Assembly: GCA_023014335.1 (NCBI GenBank)
Contig: JAECYW010000007.1
Coordinates: 2,852,001-2,916,000, forward strand
Length of the DNA: 64,000 bases
Direction: 5' to 3'
Origin: Galerina marginata
Taxonomy: Eukaryota > Basidiomycota > Agaricomycetes > Agaricales > Galerinaceae
Positions 22,899-34,363 of the stretch are shown here, piece after piece. The translations under genes and the position numbers were made by a program. The stretch's first letter is position 1, and each line of letters opens with the position of its first letter. A model generated the notes under the pieces. The model saw nothing but the letters and a program-made list of their open reading frames with translations, was not told where the DNA came from and did no database searches.

Positions 22899-24624
22899 TT
22901 GGCATTTTTTTGGCTTACGAAAAGCCCAAAAAGGGAAAAAAGCGCACAAGTAAACTGTGAAGTTGCTGATGCCCCTGCACCTATCTCTCGACTCAATGAC
23001 GACGTGCTATTACGAATTTTCAAGAACAACGCCACAATGGGAAAAGGTGAGAAAAGATCACAGATTACTCCTAGCTCACTGGAGGTCTGACATTCATCCA
23101 GGATTCAGACAAGAGAAACCCCATGGCCTTGATCTTACCCGCTACACGTCCCAAGTATGCCGTCATTGGCGCCAACTCATCATCGGCTCACCATCGATAT
23201 GGGCACAGATGATTGACCTCCAATTTTTTGAGCGTCAAAAGAGTAACAACTGGAGAGACGAGGTGATGAAGAGGACAAGACAGGCACTTCTCTCAGTCAA
23301 GGGAACTATACTCCCAAACCCCAATTGCAAATCTTTGGAAATATTCTTTCCTCAATTGTTGGCAGATCACTGGTCCAGGATACGAGAATTTGAAGTGCGG
23401 ATTGGGCGGAATATGTTTGACGGTCAGCTGTGGGATATCATTTGGGAGATACCAGCCCCGCATCTTAGGCGATTCTCATTACTGTACTGCGGCCAGGAGT
23501 CCTCTGAGAAAGGACCGTCCTTCCACCATTTAAGCCGAGGACGCGCTCTGTTCGCGGACAAAGCCCCATCATTACGGTCTTTTGACTGCAGGATGCTGGG
23601 TTTCGACCATCGCGCTGCCTGGGTACCGCATTTGCAAAAAATTACCCTCTCATCTGCGCTCAGTGTAGTGAATATACTGGACGTGCTTGCCCATGCTCCG
23701 AATCTGCGAGAACTTATCATCAACCGCAATATGAAGGCCTCAGAAGCGACACCACCCCGTACGAATAACCAAATCCTGCTGCCATACCTCCAGACCATCA
23801 TGATTGACGACAGCCTAAGTAACAACATCACCTTCTTGGAACGAATCGTGCCATCGCCTACTTGCAAACTTTCAATAACCATTCAGGACGAGCCCCATTA
23901 TATTGTGTCAATCAACGACCTTTCCACACTGCATTCCATCACACTTCCCTTTGCAGAAAACCTGTTCAGTACGGCGGCCTGCTCTGCACTTACACTCTTA
24001 GTAAGCGCGACGGCTTTCGTTATTACTCATCTATTTTTCCAGAAAGGTCGCACCGAAATTGATGAGGATACACGGTATTTGAGAACCGCCGTTGTGTATC
24101 GCGCTGGATTCCCCCCCTTATCAATCACAACACTCCTGCGCACATTGTTAGTGTACCAACCTGGCAGTGTTGTACGGTTTCGCTTCACACCTGAGAGGAA
24201 TTACGGATTAACCCCAGAGGACCCAACCCTGGCTGCATTTGTTCTCCGCCTTGCATCAGTCTGGGAGTTGCACATATCAGAACCTGCTCTCCTGCTGCTC
24301 AATAGCGCCTCTCTTGACATGAGACTCCTATTTCCCTCCCTCGAGACAGTCGAACTGTACCATTTCTTTCACTCCCCATTGAGCCTCCCCAATACCCTAC
24401 TTTTATTCCTTTCCCGTCGGAAGGTCGCAGGTGTTCCAGTTGGCGTGTGTGATATTTCAAGTTGTGTGACCCAGGCGGATGTGGACTGGAGAATTCTGGA
24501 CGTGGTTGGGGGATTAAAAGTAGTATGGGAGGTTAAAGGTGTTGTATACGAGTACATCTGTGGGTCGGGATCTCCAGAAAGGCTGGATTTTCGCCGCCTA
24601 TGGATCCGGAAGCTCCGCCGATAG
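22899..24624 (+). CDS. F-box protein 1
   Basis: Two exons: open reading up to 23046 and 23102-24624, joined by a 55-nt intron in phase 1. F-box proteins recruit substrates to SCF ubiquitin ligases by binding Skp1. The F-box begins ISRLNDDVLLRIFKNNA and continues after the intron with TSQVCRHWRQLIIGSPSIWAQM. The rest is a long leucine-rich, repeat-like body (blocks such as LRRFSLLYCG, LRSFDCRMLGF, LQKITLSSALSV) that would bind the target, ending with FLSRRKVAGVPVGVCDIS and a short basic tail. The upstream open frame contains no ATG before the F-box, so the true start is unknown: it lies in an unseen upstream exon or has been lost. The copies at 31928-33588 and 40567-42275 share layout and intron position. 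Confidence 0.8.
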
Positions 24625-24794
24625 TTGTTTTTAATGTCGTTGAGCGGGAAGTTACAGCTCCCTTCTCTGGACATTCTGGTATCGCATCTTTAAGTATCCA
24701 GATTCCAGTGTTAGTTTAAAGACAAGGAGATTCATTCACTCTAACGGGTACCATCGGGAATACAAATAAGACCTGTAATACTATTGACTCCACA

Positions 24795-26333
24795 TCAAAT
24801 GGGGATGTAATCTTGGAAGGTGTCGACGATGTTGGTATTGGCGCTCCACGTCTGCATCCTAAGACCTTCAAACCTTTGAAGAAGTTTAAAATAATCACCC
24901 GCTTGTTCGGAATGCGGAATTCTAACTGTAATCCCCTCTGTCGAAATGTTGAGCTTGATCCGAGAATCGAGGAAGTTTGCCAATGCAGTTGATGCATATT
25001 CCCCATCCTGAAGGCGAAAGTTACCGCGGATGATCCTAATTTTGGGCATTATGATAATTTGGGACGTGGCTTGGATCTTGGTTAGGATCACGAGCGTTAA
25101 TAGGCTGGTAGCCAGCTCATCAACGGAAGAGAAAGATTGAACCAATGATGCTACATCAAATTCGGACGCCTGAGGAAGATTATTCAAGAGCAAGTGCAAG
25201 GTGGTGATTGTAGCATATCGGATTGTCGACACTGACGAAAGTAGTGTGGAAATGGTATGATCCGGGAATCTGTAATAGCGATCGACGAGGTGGAAGTAGA
25301 AACGGAGATGAAATGATAGGCCAACCTGGATGATAAACTCATCTTCGGACAGAATGACCTTGAGACCAGTCGCGGTGGCAAGTTTTGCGTATCCTAAATA
25401 TCTTGACAGAACTTGAACTTTACTGTAAAGCTCTGGGCTACTGGCAGATGGACGGTCTCCAGAGTATGCTCCAAACATGTGCAAGATGCAGTTCGTGGCG
25501 GGGGTTATATGTGCCAGCATCGATAATGCGGCTTCAGCTCCGTCCTCCATGCGGAACCAGATGTTAGCCAACCTAGGAAGACTGACCTGCGGAAGCGTTT
25601 CAATGCCTTGTTTCGGCGAATGGCGCCTTGTGATGGCTATCTCTAGACTTTCGAGGGCCTGCATCTGGGCCAGTCCATGAAACAGGTCAGGGAAAGTCAT
25701 ACTAAACGGATCGAGTATCACACGACGAAGGTTGTTGAGCGATAGCGTTGCCAAATTGAACACAGGATGCCCATAACGAAGGGTGCGCAATAGCGGTGCC
25801 GTATTCGCGAAGAGGATGAAATCGGGAGCAGTGAGGGTTGGAAGGAGATCAAAATACCAAAACTCGAAAACTTCGAGATGTGGTCCTGGTTGCCCAAAAA
25901 GCTGGCTCCACAGTGGGTTTCTTTCTTGTGGAAGCCTGGGGTAGCTGATCACGATTTTCAAGCTTCGCACCCTGGCCCATTCAGCAGTCAGGAGCCAATC
26001 TGCGACGTCCAACCATGCCCACGACCGCTCATGGCAGGCGTTAATATCAAGGAGTGTCTTTTCGGTTCTGCGAAGGACTTCATCCCACCACTTCTTGCTG
26101 GAAAGGGACAAGCAGTGCAGGTTGAGCACCCTAGCCCATAGCGAAGGCGAGCTGCTAGCGAGTTCCCTCCAGCTAGAACACACTTGAGAAGCATGCCGAA
26201 GGCTGCTCAGGGCCGGCTGTTCCTTCTCTGTGGGCAACTCCATGTCCGCGTTCAAGGAGAATATGAACCAGATAACATCGTGAGTGAGTCGAGCAATGGC
26301 TGATCCGTGAGGCTTCGAGTTTGGTGTGGGCAT
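24795..26333 (-). CDS. F-box protein 2 (divergent, intronless)
   Basis: A single exon on the minus strand, 512 residues from the ATG at 26333 (codons upstream of it read TTG-AAC-ACG). The F-box reads IARLTHDVIWFIFSLNAD, followed by LRHASQVCSSWRELASSSPSLWARVLNL, the same architecture as its neighbours but without the phase-1 intron and with a much more diverged leucine-rich body. It faces F-box protein 1 tail to tail, 170 bases apart. It probably serves as an SCF substrate adaptor in cytosol or nucleus. The absence of the intron suggests an older split from the other three copies, or a retrocopy; divergence favours the former. Confidence 0.83.
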   Translation of the reverse strand: MPTPNSKPHGSAIARLTHDVIWFIFSLNADMELPTEKEQPALSSLRHASQVCSSWRELASSSPSLWARVLNLHCLSLSSKKWWDEVLRRTEKTLLDINACHERSWAWLDVADWLLTAEWARVRSLKIVISYPRLPQERNPLWSQLFGQPGPHLEVFEFWYFDLLPTLTAPDFILFANTAPLLRTLRYGHPVFNLATLSLNNLRRVILDPFSMTFPDLFHGLAQMQALESLEIAITRRHSPKQGIETLPQVSLPRLANIWFRMEDGAEAALSMLAHITPATNCILHMFGAYSGDRPSASSPELYSKVQVLSRYLGYAKLATATGLKVILSEDEFIIQVGLSFHLRFYFHLVDRYYRFPDHTISTLLSSVSTIRYATITTLHLLLNNLPQASEFDVASLVQSFSSVDELATSLLTLVILTKIQATSQIIIMPKIRIIRGNFRLQDGEYASTALANFLDSRIKLNISTEGITVRIPHSEQAGDYFKLLQRFEGLRMQTWSANTNIVDTFQDYIPI

Positions 26334-27482
26334 CGTGTTCAATGAGAGATTTATCAGAATTCAGGAGGTGAAATGGATCTATTTCGATGTGAATGGAATG
26401 TTTTATAGGATAATTATGCGTCCTCACTGAAGATTCAATATTATGAGCACGCAGTGGCAGTAGCAACTGAGCAAGCAGTCGTGTGTTCGTCACTGGACGG
26501 CATGGGAACAGGCTGTGCTACTCTATCAAAATTCTAATCTGATCCGGCCAGTTCTGTGCTGCGAAAATCTCTGACCCGCATTTCCGGACCACTGAGTCCC
26601 TCGGTCAGATTCCCCCCTTTCCAGCTATCAGCTGGGTTTCATGACAGCGAAAAATTCTGCGTCAATCTGCTCTACACAGCGCTGTTCTGGGCACATCTGA
26701 GGCGGTCTGTCAATGGGTTGTTTTGTATTCGTAGACATCTGCTATAGCTATGTAGTGTGATCGCTGAGGTTGAGTTGAATAAGTTGTCAATGACGACTCA
26801 CGAGTTTTCGTGTTATATTTATATCGCCGAGTACAGAACAGAGCAAAACTGGTTTTCACTGGACGTCAGTTCCAGGTACTCCTAACCACGACATGAAGAC
26901 GAAGACCAGGACGAAGCAGGGGAAATGGAAGTAGAAATCAAAGGGAAGGAGTATATAACCCTATTGGCTCTGAGTGCGGTGGGAAGTTGTCATGATTCAT
27001 GATGCGACTTTCAGCTCAGGCTGAAGTAAGATCCGAAGTAGGATTCCGTTTATTACATGCAGCGTAAAGTACACCAATTGAGAAGACACAAGTACATCCG
27101 TAGAAGTCGAAAGATACAGAGGAATAAAGAGAAAAGGGAAGGAAGGAAGAGAAGGAAAGAGAGGGAGAAGGAAGGGAAGGAGAAGGAAAGAGAACGTCGT
27201 CAGCGCATGATGCCCAAAGACAGGTTGAAGTTAGAAATAAAATCATGAGACGGGTTGATACAATCGATGAATGTGAGCTGAGCTGTGGTGATTGCTGTCG
27301 TTGGTGAGGGGTAGGACTAGGAGTAAAATTGGGTCGGCGAGAGGAACGAAGGCGGAACGAGGAATAGGATAGGGCGAATGAAGAAGGATACCAGTCATAA
27401 ATCCCGCCCCGTCCAGTCCAGTCCAATCCAATCCAGCCCAGCCCAGTCGAGGAGGAGAGTGAAACAAATACACATCCCATCT
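26334..27482. other. Intergenic
   Basis: Holds the promoter of F-box protein 2 on the left and the downstream region of the DUF3602 gene on the right. Contains a purine-rich GGAAGG/GAAAGA tract around 27110-27200 and a short imperfect CCAGT/CCAAT pentamer array at about 27410-27455. No gene is supported. Confidence 0.45.
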
Positions 27483-28503
27483 CTAAGACCGCTCGCGAAC
27501 GATATTCCCCAGCCCCCCACGCCCCGTCGACTCGTACTCGGGTGTATGCGCATCACCTTCCCCATGCTGATGATGGTGCGCGTGGTGCTCGACCGCAGGC
27601 TCGGGGGTGGATGTTATGTTGGCTGCGCCACCTCTACCAGTCGAGTGCCTATATAATAACCACCAATCAGTCACCAATCACGATGGGGGAAGGGGGAAAG
27701 GGGATGGGAAAGGAGATGAGAAGGACGTACAACCCCTCCGAATGCGCATGTCCCCTCCTCTCCTCCTCGTCGATCGCCTCGGCGTGATGCCCGTCTCCGG
27801 AGAGGATGTTGCCGGCTCCTCCACGGCCTGTGGAGTGCTTCACCGACGGGTGGGGGGAGGCGGAGGCGGTAGTATGGGTGGTGGTGGTGGTGGCAGGAGC
27901 TGAGGGATCGCGCGAGCGGGAGCGGTTCATGTTGCCGATCCCGCCTCTGCCGCTTGAGTACTATAACAAAAAGGGGTCGATCAGCATTGAGTTGACAGCC
28001 ACGGGGAGGGGAGGGGAGGGGAGACGGAGATGGAGAGGACACGTACCACAGCCCCCTCATGCGCAGCAGCGTACTCCCTAATAACATCCTTCTCCGCCTG
28101 CTCGATCTCAGCGCGCGGCTTGGGGTCGCGCGAGGGGGAACGGAGGTTGCCTGCGCCGCCTCGGCCTGTTGAGTAGATCTATGTATCGTGTCGAAGAAAA
28201 GATCAGTAATCGCGATGATGACGATGATCCGGGCGATCAGAGAGCCGTACCTGGTTAGGATTCGCGATAGGCTCTCTGCCGCGCGTGACGGAAAAGTCGT
28301 CTGGTCCTGTGCCCGGGGCGGGTCTGTCGCGGGAGGCGGAGGCTTGGCGGATGTTGCCTAGTCCGCCACGTCCTGTGGAATGCTGCGAAGTAGGGGGGAG
28401 GGGAAGTGAGTGAGCACAAGAAAAGGACTGGGGAATAGCAAGGGAGGAAAGGACGTACAAATCCTTCACGACCACGGGAGATCGAGCGTTCTGCGTCTGT
28501 CAT
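27483..28503 (-). CDS. DUF3602 protein with six S-T-GRGG-x-GN repeats
   Basis: Five exons on the minus strand, 28503-28459, 28382-28251, 28178-28047, 27960-27731 and 27648-27483, give 234 residues. DUF3602 proteins are small disordered fungal proteins of unknown function defined by this repeat. Six copies are seen: HSTGRGGLGNIR, YSTGRGGAGNLR, YSSGRGGIGNMN, HSTGRGGAGNIL, HSTGRGGAANIT and ESTGRGGLGNIV. Exons 2, 3, 4 and 5 each open with a repeat, and exons 2 and 3 are both exactly 132 nt. Each of the four donors is GTACG, immediately after the preceding exon. Between repeats the sequence is Arg/Ser/Asp-rich, His-rich in the last exons. The protein is short for the family but appears complete (start MTDAERSISRGREGF). 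Confidence 0.9.
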
Positions 28504-31500
28504 TGAGGAGAGGATGAGGTGGTTAGAGGAATGGATAGATAGGCGAGTTACGATTGGGAAACGGGGAAGGATAGATTCAGATGGTGGTGGTGGAAAGAGA
28601 GAAAGAAACGGACAGATTAAATATATACACGGCGCGCGAAGGAATTGACAGCGATGTTCCGAATTCCAGGCCCCGAAGGTCGATGACGGTGTGCAGGGGC
28701 TGGGCTGATGATGCAATTTCGCAGGCACATCGGGTTCGGCTCAGCTCGTCCGACGGTGACGATCCGCGCCGACGTCCAAGTACCACAGCCTCCGCCTCCG
28801 CCACCGACAGAGAGAGAGAGAGCGACGCCGACGGACGGAGCTCACTTCGCATGCTCATTGGAGGGGACGAAGGCTTGGATCCGAGCAGAAGCAGAAGCAG
28901 AAGGACACGGAACAGAGCAGATCTGGAGCAGGAATGTAGGAACTTGAAGGAAGCGGAAAATCAGGCACCACTCCGAGTTCCACCGCGTCTGTGGACGATT
29001 GCCCTCGCCAGATAAGATATCGACGAAGCCATGCACGCGTCTACCTTCCTTATCTCTTATCTTTCCATGCCTTCTCTCCAGCTCTTGAATCACAACCACC
29101 ACCATCTACGAAAAAAAAAAAAAAACTCACTGTACATCAAAACAGGCGCGACCGAATCGTACTCCTCCCCCCACCGACTGTGCTCGTCTTCCTCTCTGTC
29201 CTGCCCGCGCTCGCTAGGGCTCAGTGTCCGCGTAAGCTTCGCTCCGAAAGCCGATATCCTACTCCCCAAAGACAGTCTGCGGGATAGAGAGGGAGACGAG
29301 GTGTTGCGTTCTGCTAGCATTTTTCGCGGGGGTTGATGGGAGTGGGCGAATGACCACCGGAGAGAGGAGAGGGGAAGGAGAGGGAGGGAGGGAGGAAAGG
29401 AAGGAAGGAATGAAATCGGGGCACGAAAACACAGTTAAGTAAACCCTCTGATCATGAATCGCTTCCGGTCTCACCCCATTCTCCCACTAGGGCCATGGCC
29501 CATGCCATGCTTACCATTAGGCGTCATCCATCGTGATCAACGGCTCATATTCTGTTATTCTGTTCTTTCGCCTCTTTTGGTCCGGCCTCTTGTGTTGCTG
29601 TTCTGTTGTGGTCTTTCCTTACGTTTCTATGTCAGAGCGTGGCGTGGAAGGAAGGAGCTTGTACCGAGATGAGTAGAATGCAGACCCCGGCTCGGATCTG
29701 GATTTTACAATTCATTCTGGTGGCTCAGCCTGTCGACTCTCGATTTTAAATTTCTCGCGTTTCCTAGTCCTGACTCCGGCTTTCGAACGTGTCTCTACTC
29801 TAGATGATGGCATTCACCACAATACAATACAACACCTCCCCTCTTCCTACTTCCTAGGCACAGACCTACAAACGTGCATCATTCAACCTTCTCTCAGGCT
29901 TCTCATATCCTCCGAGGGTGTTGCCAGTAGCTTCCAACGTTCGCGTTCGCCTTTCCTTCGTGTCGGCTTGCCCCCCACCCTATCGCGTTTTCTTCTGGAA
30001 CAAGAATCGGAACCTTGAACCATGACCTAAAACTACCATCCTCAACGAATCGCCGTCGTCTCATTCATGATCAACAGGATGCTGGTACCAGCATCTCCCA
30101 GGCTTCCGAGTCCGAGTCCGAGTCGACACGCCTCACCGTGACGCGATTCAAACCCTTCAAAGGTCAAAGGACTTACGCCATTCAAACGACATACGACATG
30201 ATTGATGGTGGATGATCCGTCCCCGACTCCCCGTGTGTGGGAGGGAATGTGTGTGAATGATCCTTCGTCTTGAATCTATCATTCTCTTTTCTGAATTTCG
30301 CCTTATAGTGGCTAGTATTTAGGATGATCCGTCCTGTTATCATCATTCATGCGGATCACATGCCCTGCCGCCCCACCCACACGCTCGAAATTCGATCGTA
30401 ATTTCGCCATTTTGCGACAAAAAGGTGCGTATACAGTCAGAAGTCTGGGTAGACTTGAAAACGGCCTTGTGACTTTCTTCGAGGCTTCTCGCTTGGGTTT
30501 CGCTTTCGCCTTTTTGCATATATGTATACTTTAGTAACCGGTCTAGATCTGGAAAGCCTGAGCTCGTAGGTCCTATCGACGTCGTCCTGTCTCGAGGGGA
30601 GGTCGCTCGGCCTTGCCTTCACACTCGCGACGACAGCAAACGCGCGAAAATTGCCCGGCGTATACGTACTGGTGTAAAGTACTCTAATATGTGCCGTCTC
30701 TCTCTGTTCTGTCCTGACTCCCGGCGTGACGACTTTCTCACTGATGCACACACGCACCTCCAAACCCAAACCTGCATCGTTCAGGCTCAGCATCTCTCTC
30801 TCTCTCATCCGGTCATTCCAGTGCAAACCGACGAGACTTTAAGTTTAAATTCAGATGTTGTTAGACTCACAGGCGCTGCGGCTAGCCCTAGCTGTCTGTC
30901 TGCCATTCGTTCTCTTCCTTTCATTCTGTCTTGGTTCTCATTGGCAGGGCTCATATCTCCTCAGATCCCTTACTTCATCTTTTGCAACTCAGACTCACAC
31001 AGACTGAGGTTCCGACGCTAGAACCCGGACCAGGACCATGACCAGGACCATGGCCTACTTTTGTTCTTTCTGAATTGATATCATCTCCCACCCACTCGTA
31101 CCCAGGCTTCGACGCGATTCCATGTTCGAGGACGTGCGCTATTTCTTATCATTATCTAAATGATTGCATGATCCCTCGCTCTCTGCGGTACTTGATTCAG
31201 ACTAGAGCAGCAGGCCATTCGAAATTTCGGAATTCGATAGACCAATGGTGCTTCTTGACCTCACCCCTCACCTATTTCTCGTTCTCGACCCAAATTTAAA
31301 TGGCGTTCCGATCCCTGACATCATGAATCTCATTGCACATCTGAATTCTTTGGTCGCAAAGACGAACACGAACTTCGAACGTTCGCCGGGGCCCGGACGG
31401 TGCTTTCCCTGCTGATGCCGGTTCCTATAAATTTACAGGCGCATTTCCCCGCCATGTATTGCCATGAACCTTCCTTATAACCGACGATGCAAAATGACAT

Positions 31501-31927
31501 GCAATTCGTTTATTAGATGCCCTTTAAGAAGGTTAACCGCTGCGTCTTGACATGAACCAATCAAAAACGTCCACCATTCTGCGAACTGAGGATACGTCCA
31601 TAATTATTCAAGGACTCATCGATTTTGGATCTACTCGAGTACGCGATCATCCCACTGCATGGTCGCAATAATTTTAATTATATATTAGAACATTTTCAGC
31701 GATTAGTGAACCTGGCACACTGGCACGATACCGCCGCTTCTACTTTAATTTTGAACGAAGTGCCGAGGGGCTTGATGCGAACAATAAGAAAATTGGACAT
31801 CACTAACTGTCGATACATATACTTCAATTACACGGACGTCGGTCTCGATATTTATTTGAACCCCACTCTGCGAGTTGACATCAGTAAAATATTGCTAGCA
31901 TGCGAGGATCACCGAACGACTCACCAT
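28504..31927. other. Long intergenic region
   Basis: About 3.4 kb with many overlapping low-complexity frames but no supported gene. It contains GA/CT microsatellites (about 28805-28822, 30788-30802), a poly-A run near 29107, a purine-rich GGGAGG/GGAAGG block at 29360-29410, and a short GGACCATGACCA direct repeat near 31030. This is probably the long 5' region of the DUF3602 gene plus spacer. Confidence 0.45.
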
Positions 31928-33588
31928 TTACAACTCCACTGTAGTCAGAAAATTCAAACTTTCTGGCCTCCCAGTGCCACAAACGTAGCTATCGGCCTTG
32001 TCATTAACCTTCCAAACCACCCTCAAACCCCCAATCACTTCAAGAAAACTCCAGTCGACCTTTTTTGTCCTTGACCACCTGGAAATATCAACCACGTCGA
32101 CTGCAACACCGGCTTTCTTCCGACGTCCAAGGAAAAGCAATAATGCCTCTGGGAATTCCGGTGTAGCCCGGTACATATATTGTAGATTGACCGTTCTTAG
32201 CGAAGGAAACATGATGGCATTGTTGAAGGGAATTGTATTGAGCAGCTCAACGCTGTACGCGTTTAGGGTTAATTCCTTGACCGATGTGAGAGACCTGATC
32301 ATTTCAGCCAGTACTGGATCTTCTGCGTCGAGATTGCATGAGGTATCGAGTAAAAAATCGAGCTTTATGATAGATACAAGTCGACAGCCTGATAAGGTTC
32401 CCAAGAGCAATGAACCTGACCCTTGAGGAAATTCGGGATTGCAGGTGATGTACATACGAAACGGAGGTGCAGCTGTAATAACATTGCAATAGAAAGTCGG
32501 AAGCGCAAGGAAACTTTGCGAAGTCATTATGATCATGAAGCCAAGGACGTCCGTCGAATTAAAAAAGCTCTTCGCGAAGCGAGACGCGATCGGATGCAAC
32601 GAAGTAACGTCTGAAAACGAAATATGGCTGTTGCCGTAGTCAGTGGCGACTAGATCGAGTTGGCATTGGGGTGCTGGAACGATTTGTCCCAGAACGGTGA
32701 TGCTGTTTCTAAGACTGGTCTCGATTTTGATGTGGTTGAGGTATGGAAGCATGATGTTTCTGTTCTGAGTATTCTGAGGTGGAGGTGGTGGTGTTGGATG
32801 AATTGGGGGTGCGACTTTCCCTTCAATTGTTACCTCTTGCAGATGTGGTGCACGGGAAAGCAGGTCCAGGGCGTCAACGATGCTAGGTCGAAACGACAGT
32901 GTGACGCTGCGTAATTGAGAAATCCAGCCAGCGCGGTTGTCAAAGTCGAGGACCCTGCAGTGGAAGGACCGTAATGAAGGCGCTTGGTTTGCGAATAGCA
33001 AGCCCCGATTGCCTGAATGCCGGACAATCGAACCCGCATTTCGGTGATGCTGTAATATGAACTTCTCCAGATATGGGGCTGGTTCCTCCCAGAAAATATC
33101 CCATACCGAGCTGTCGATAAAGTCCGCGAACACTGAGAGCTCGAATGCCCGTATTCTGGGCCAATGGAAGGTCATCAGAGAATAAAAGAAGTCTCGCGTG
33201 GCTTCATCGTCTGGTTTTACACTTCCTGTGACTGAGAGGAGCGACTTTCCGGTCCTCGTCATCACCTCGTCCCTCCAATGGTCCGTCTTTAGAGTTGAAA
33301 AGTGATCGAGGTCGATCAACCCACCCCAGATCGATGGCGAGTCGATGATCAGTTGTCGCCACTGACGGCAAACTTGTGAAGCGCGACGCGTAACATCTAA
33401 TGGGTGGAAGTTCTCTGATCCTGAATGAACATCAGACTCAGCCTAAAGCTCGTGATAGACGCAAGAAGAGGCTCACGGATACCCAAGTCGGCGTTGATCT
33501 CAAAAATGCGCCACAGCACATCTTCGTCGAGTTGCGATATAGCAGACGTAGAGATAGGATGAGCGACCAAGGATTCTTCGCGCCTCAT
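31928..33588 (-). CDS. F-box protein 3
   Basis: Two exons on the minus strand, 33588-33483 and 33420-31928, give 532 residues. The ATG at 33588 opens MRREESLVAHP; the F-box is ISQLDEDVLWRIFEINAD, and after the phase-1 intron comes TRRASQVCRQWRQLIIDSPSIWGGLIDL. The body has leucine-rich segments matching those of copies 1 and 4 (for example LRSFHCRVLDFDNRAGWISQL and DALDLLSRAPHLQEVTIEG), and the end reads LLFLGRRKKAGVAVDVVDIS and YVCGTGRPESLNFL. Role: predicted SCF substrate adaptor. It looks intact. Confidence 0.87.
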
Positions 33589-33704
33589 AAGATGAAAATG
33601 TCGCTTGCAAACAAACTTTAGCTGTGGTTGGTGTTGACGAGGTTAACGAAAATGAGATTTGAACTAAACTGTAGATCCCGTGAGAAATTGCGACCGATTT
33701 AGAT

Positions 33705-33830
33705 CAAGGTGGTCATTAACCTCACTGTTAAACCACAACCCTCCAGCTCTTCCAGAAAGCCCCAGTGCATCATTTCGTTGCTCGAACAGTTGAAAATATC
33801 AACCTCGTGGAAGCCGAGCAGTCCGATGCA
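33705..33830 (-). pseudogene. F-box protein tail fragment 2
   Basis: Upstream of F-box protein 3 on the same strand, about 120 bases resemble the 3' end of F-box genes. The minus frame has EVDIFNCSSNEMMHWGFLEE where copy 3 has DVVDISRWSRTKKVDWSFLEV, and the plus-strand nucleotides match about 32010-32100. It is an isolated end piece, consistent with loss of a neighbouring tandem copy. Confidence 0.6.
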
Positions 33831-34363
33831 GGCCAAGCTCGAGAAACGCGCCCACCTGACTCCAGCAGTGCGGTCTCGCGTCGCACGCGGACCCGCGGTG
33901 GGACACGGCCATCTGCATAGTACGCACGATAGGCTGTGCTACTCAATGACGATCTAATCACTGCCCATCTACTCTTGAGCTACTCGGGCCTGAGGCCGAT
34001 ACTACACCGGGGGTGGTTATTTGTAGACTTGAGGAGACGGAGTTCAGGTACAGTCTGGAATCAGTATGATGGGGACAGGAAAAGCCCAATGACACTTAAA
34101 TCAAGCAGACGGGGAAACATTTCATCTGTCTATCAGCGTAAAATCGCTCGCCCTAATGAAACCTTTCGGTAATTTTATTGTCTGGGAGAAGGAGTTTGAT
34201 GTAGTAGCCGGAGATTGAGCTGAGACAAAAAGCTCACTGATCTCCCTAACGAAATTAGTTGGGGTATGATGTCTAATTAAAGTAGGTGGGTCGCAGTACT
34301 TAACTTTGAGCGTGCTCAATACTCGTGCTCAGACACTTACTCATCTAATTCCATCCAGTGAAT
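33831..34363. other. Intergenic
   Basis: Spacer between the F-box fragment and the seven-helix gene. No gene or clear regulatory element is seen. Confidence 0.4.

Noticed and set aside
27671..28087. Minus-strand frame of 138 codons and several plus-strand frames over the DUF3602 gene
   Set aside because: Low-complexity out-of-frame readings of the repeat exons; the spliced frame gives six clean repeats.
30437..30826. Minus-strand frame of 129 codons
   Set aside because: Arg/Ser-rich with no domain, no splice pattern, in a low-complexity intergenic region.
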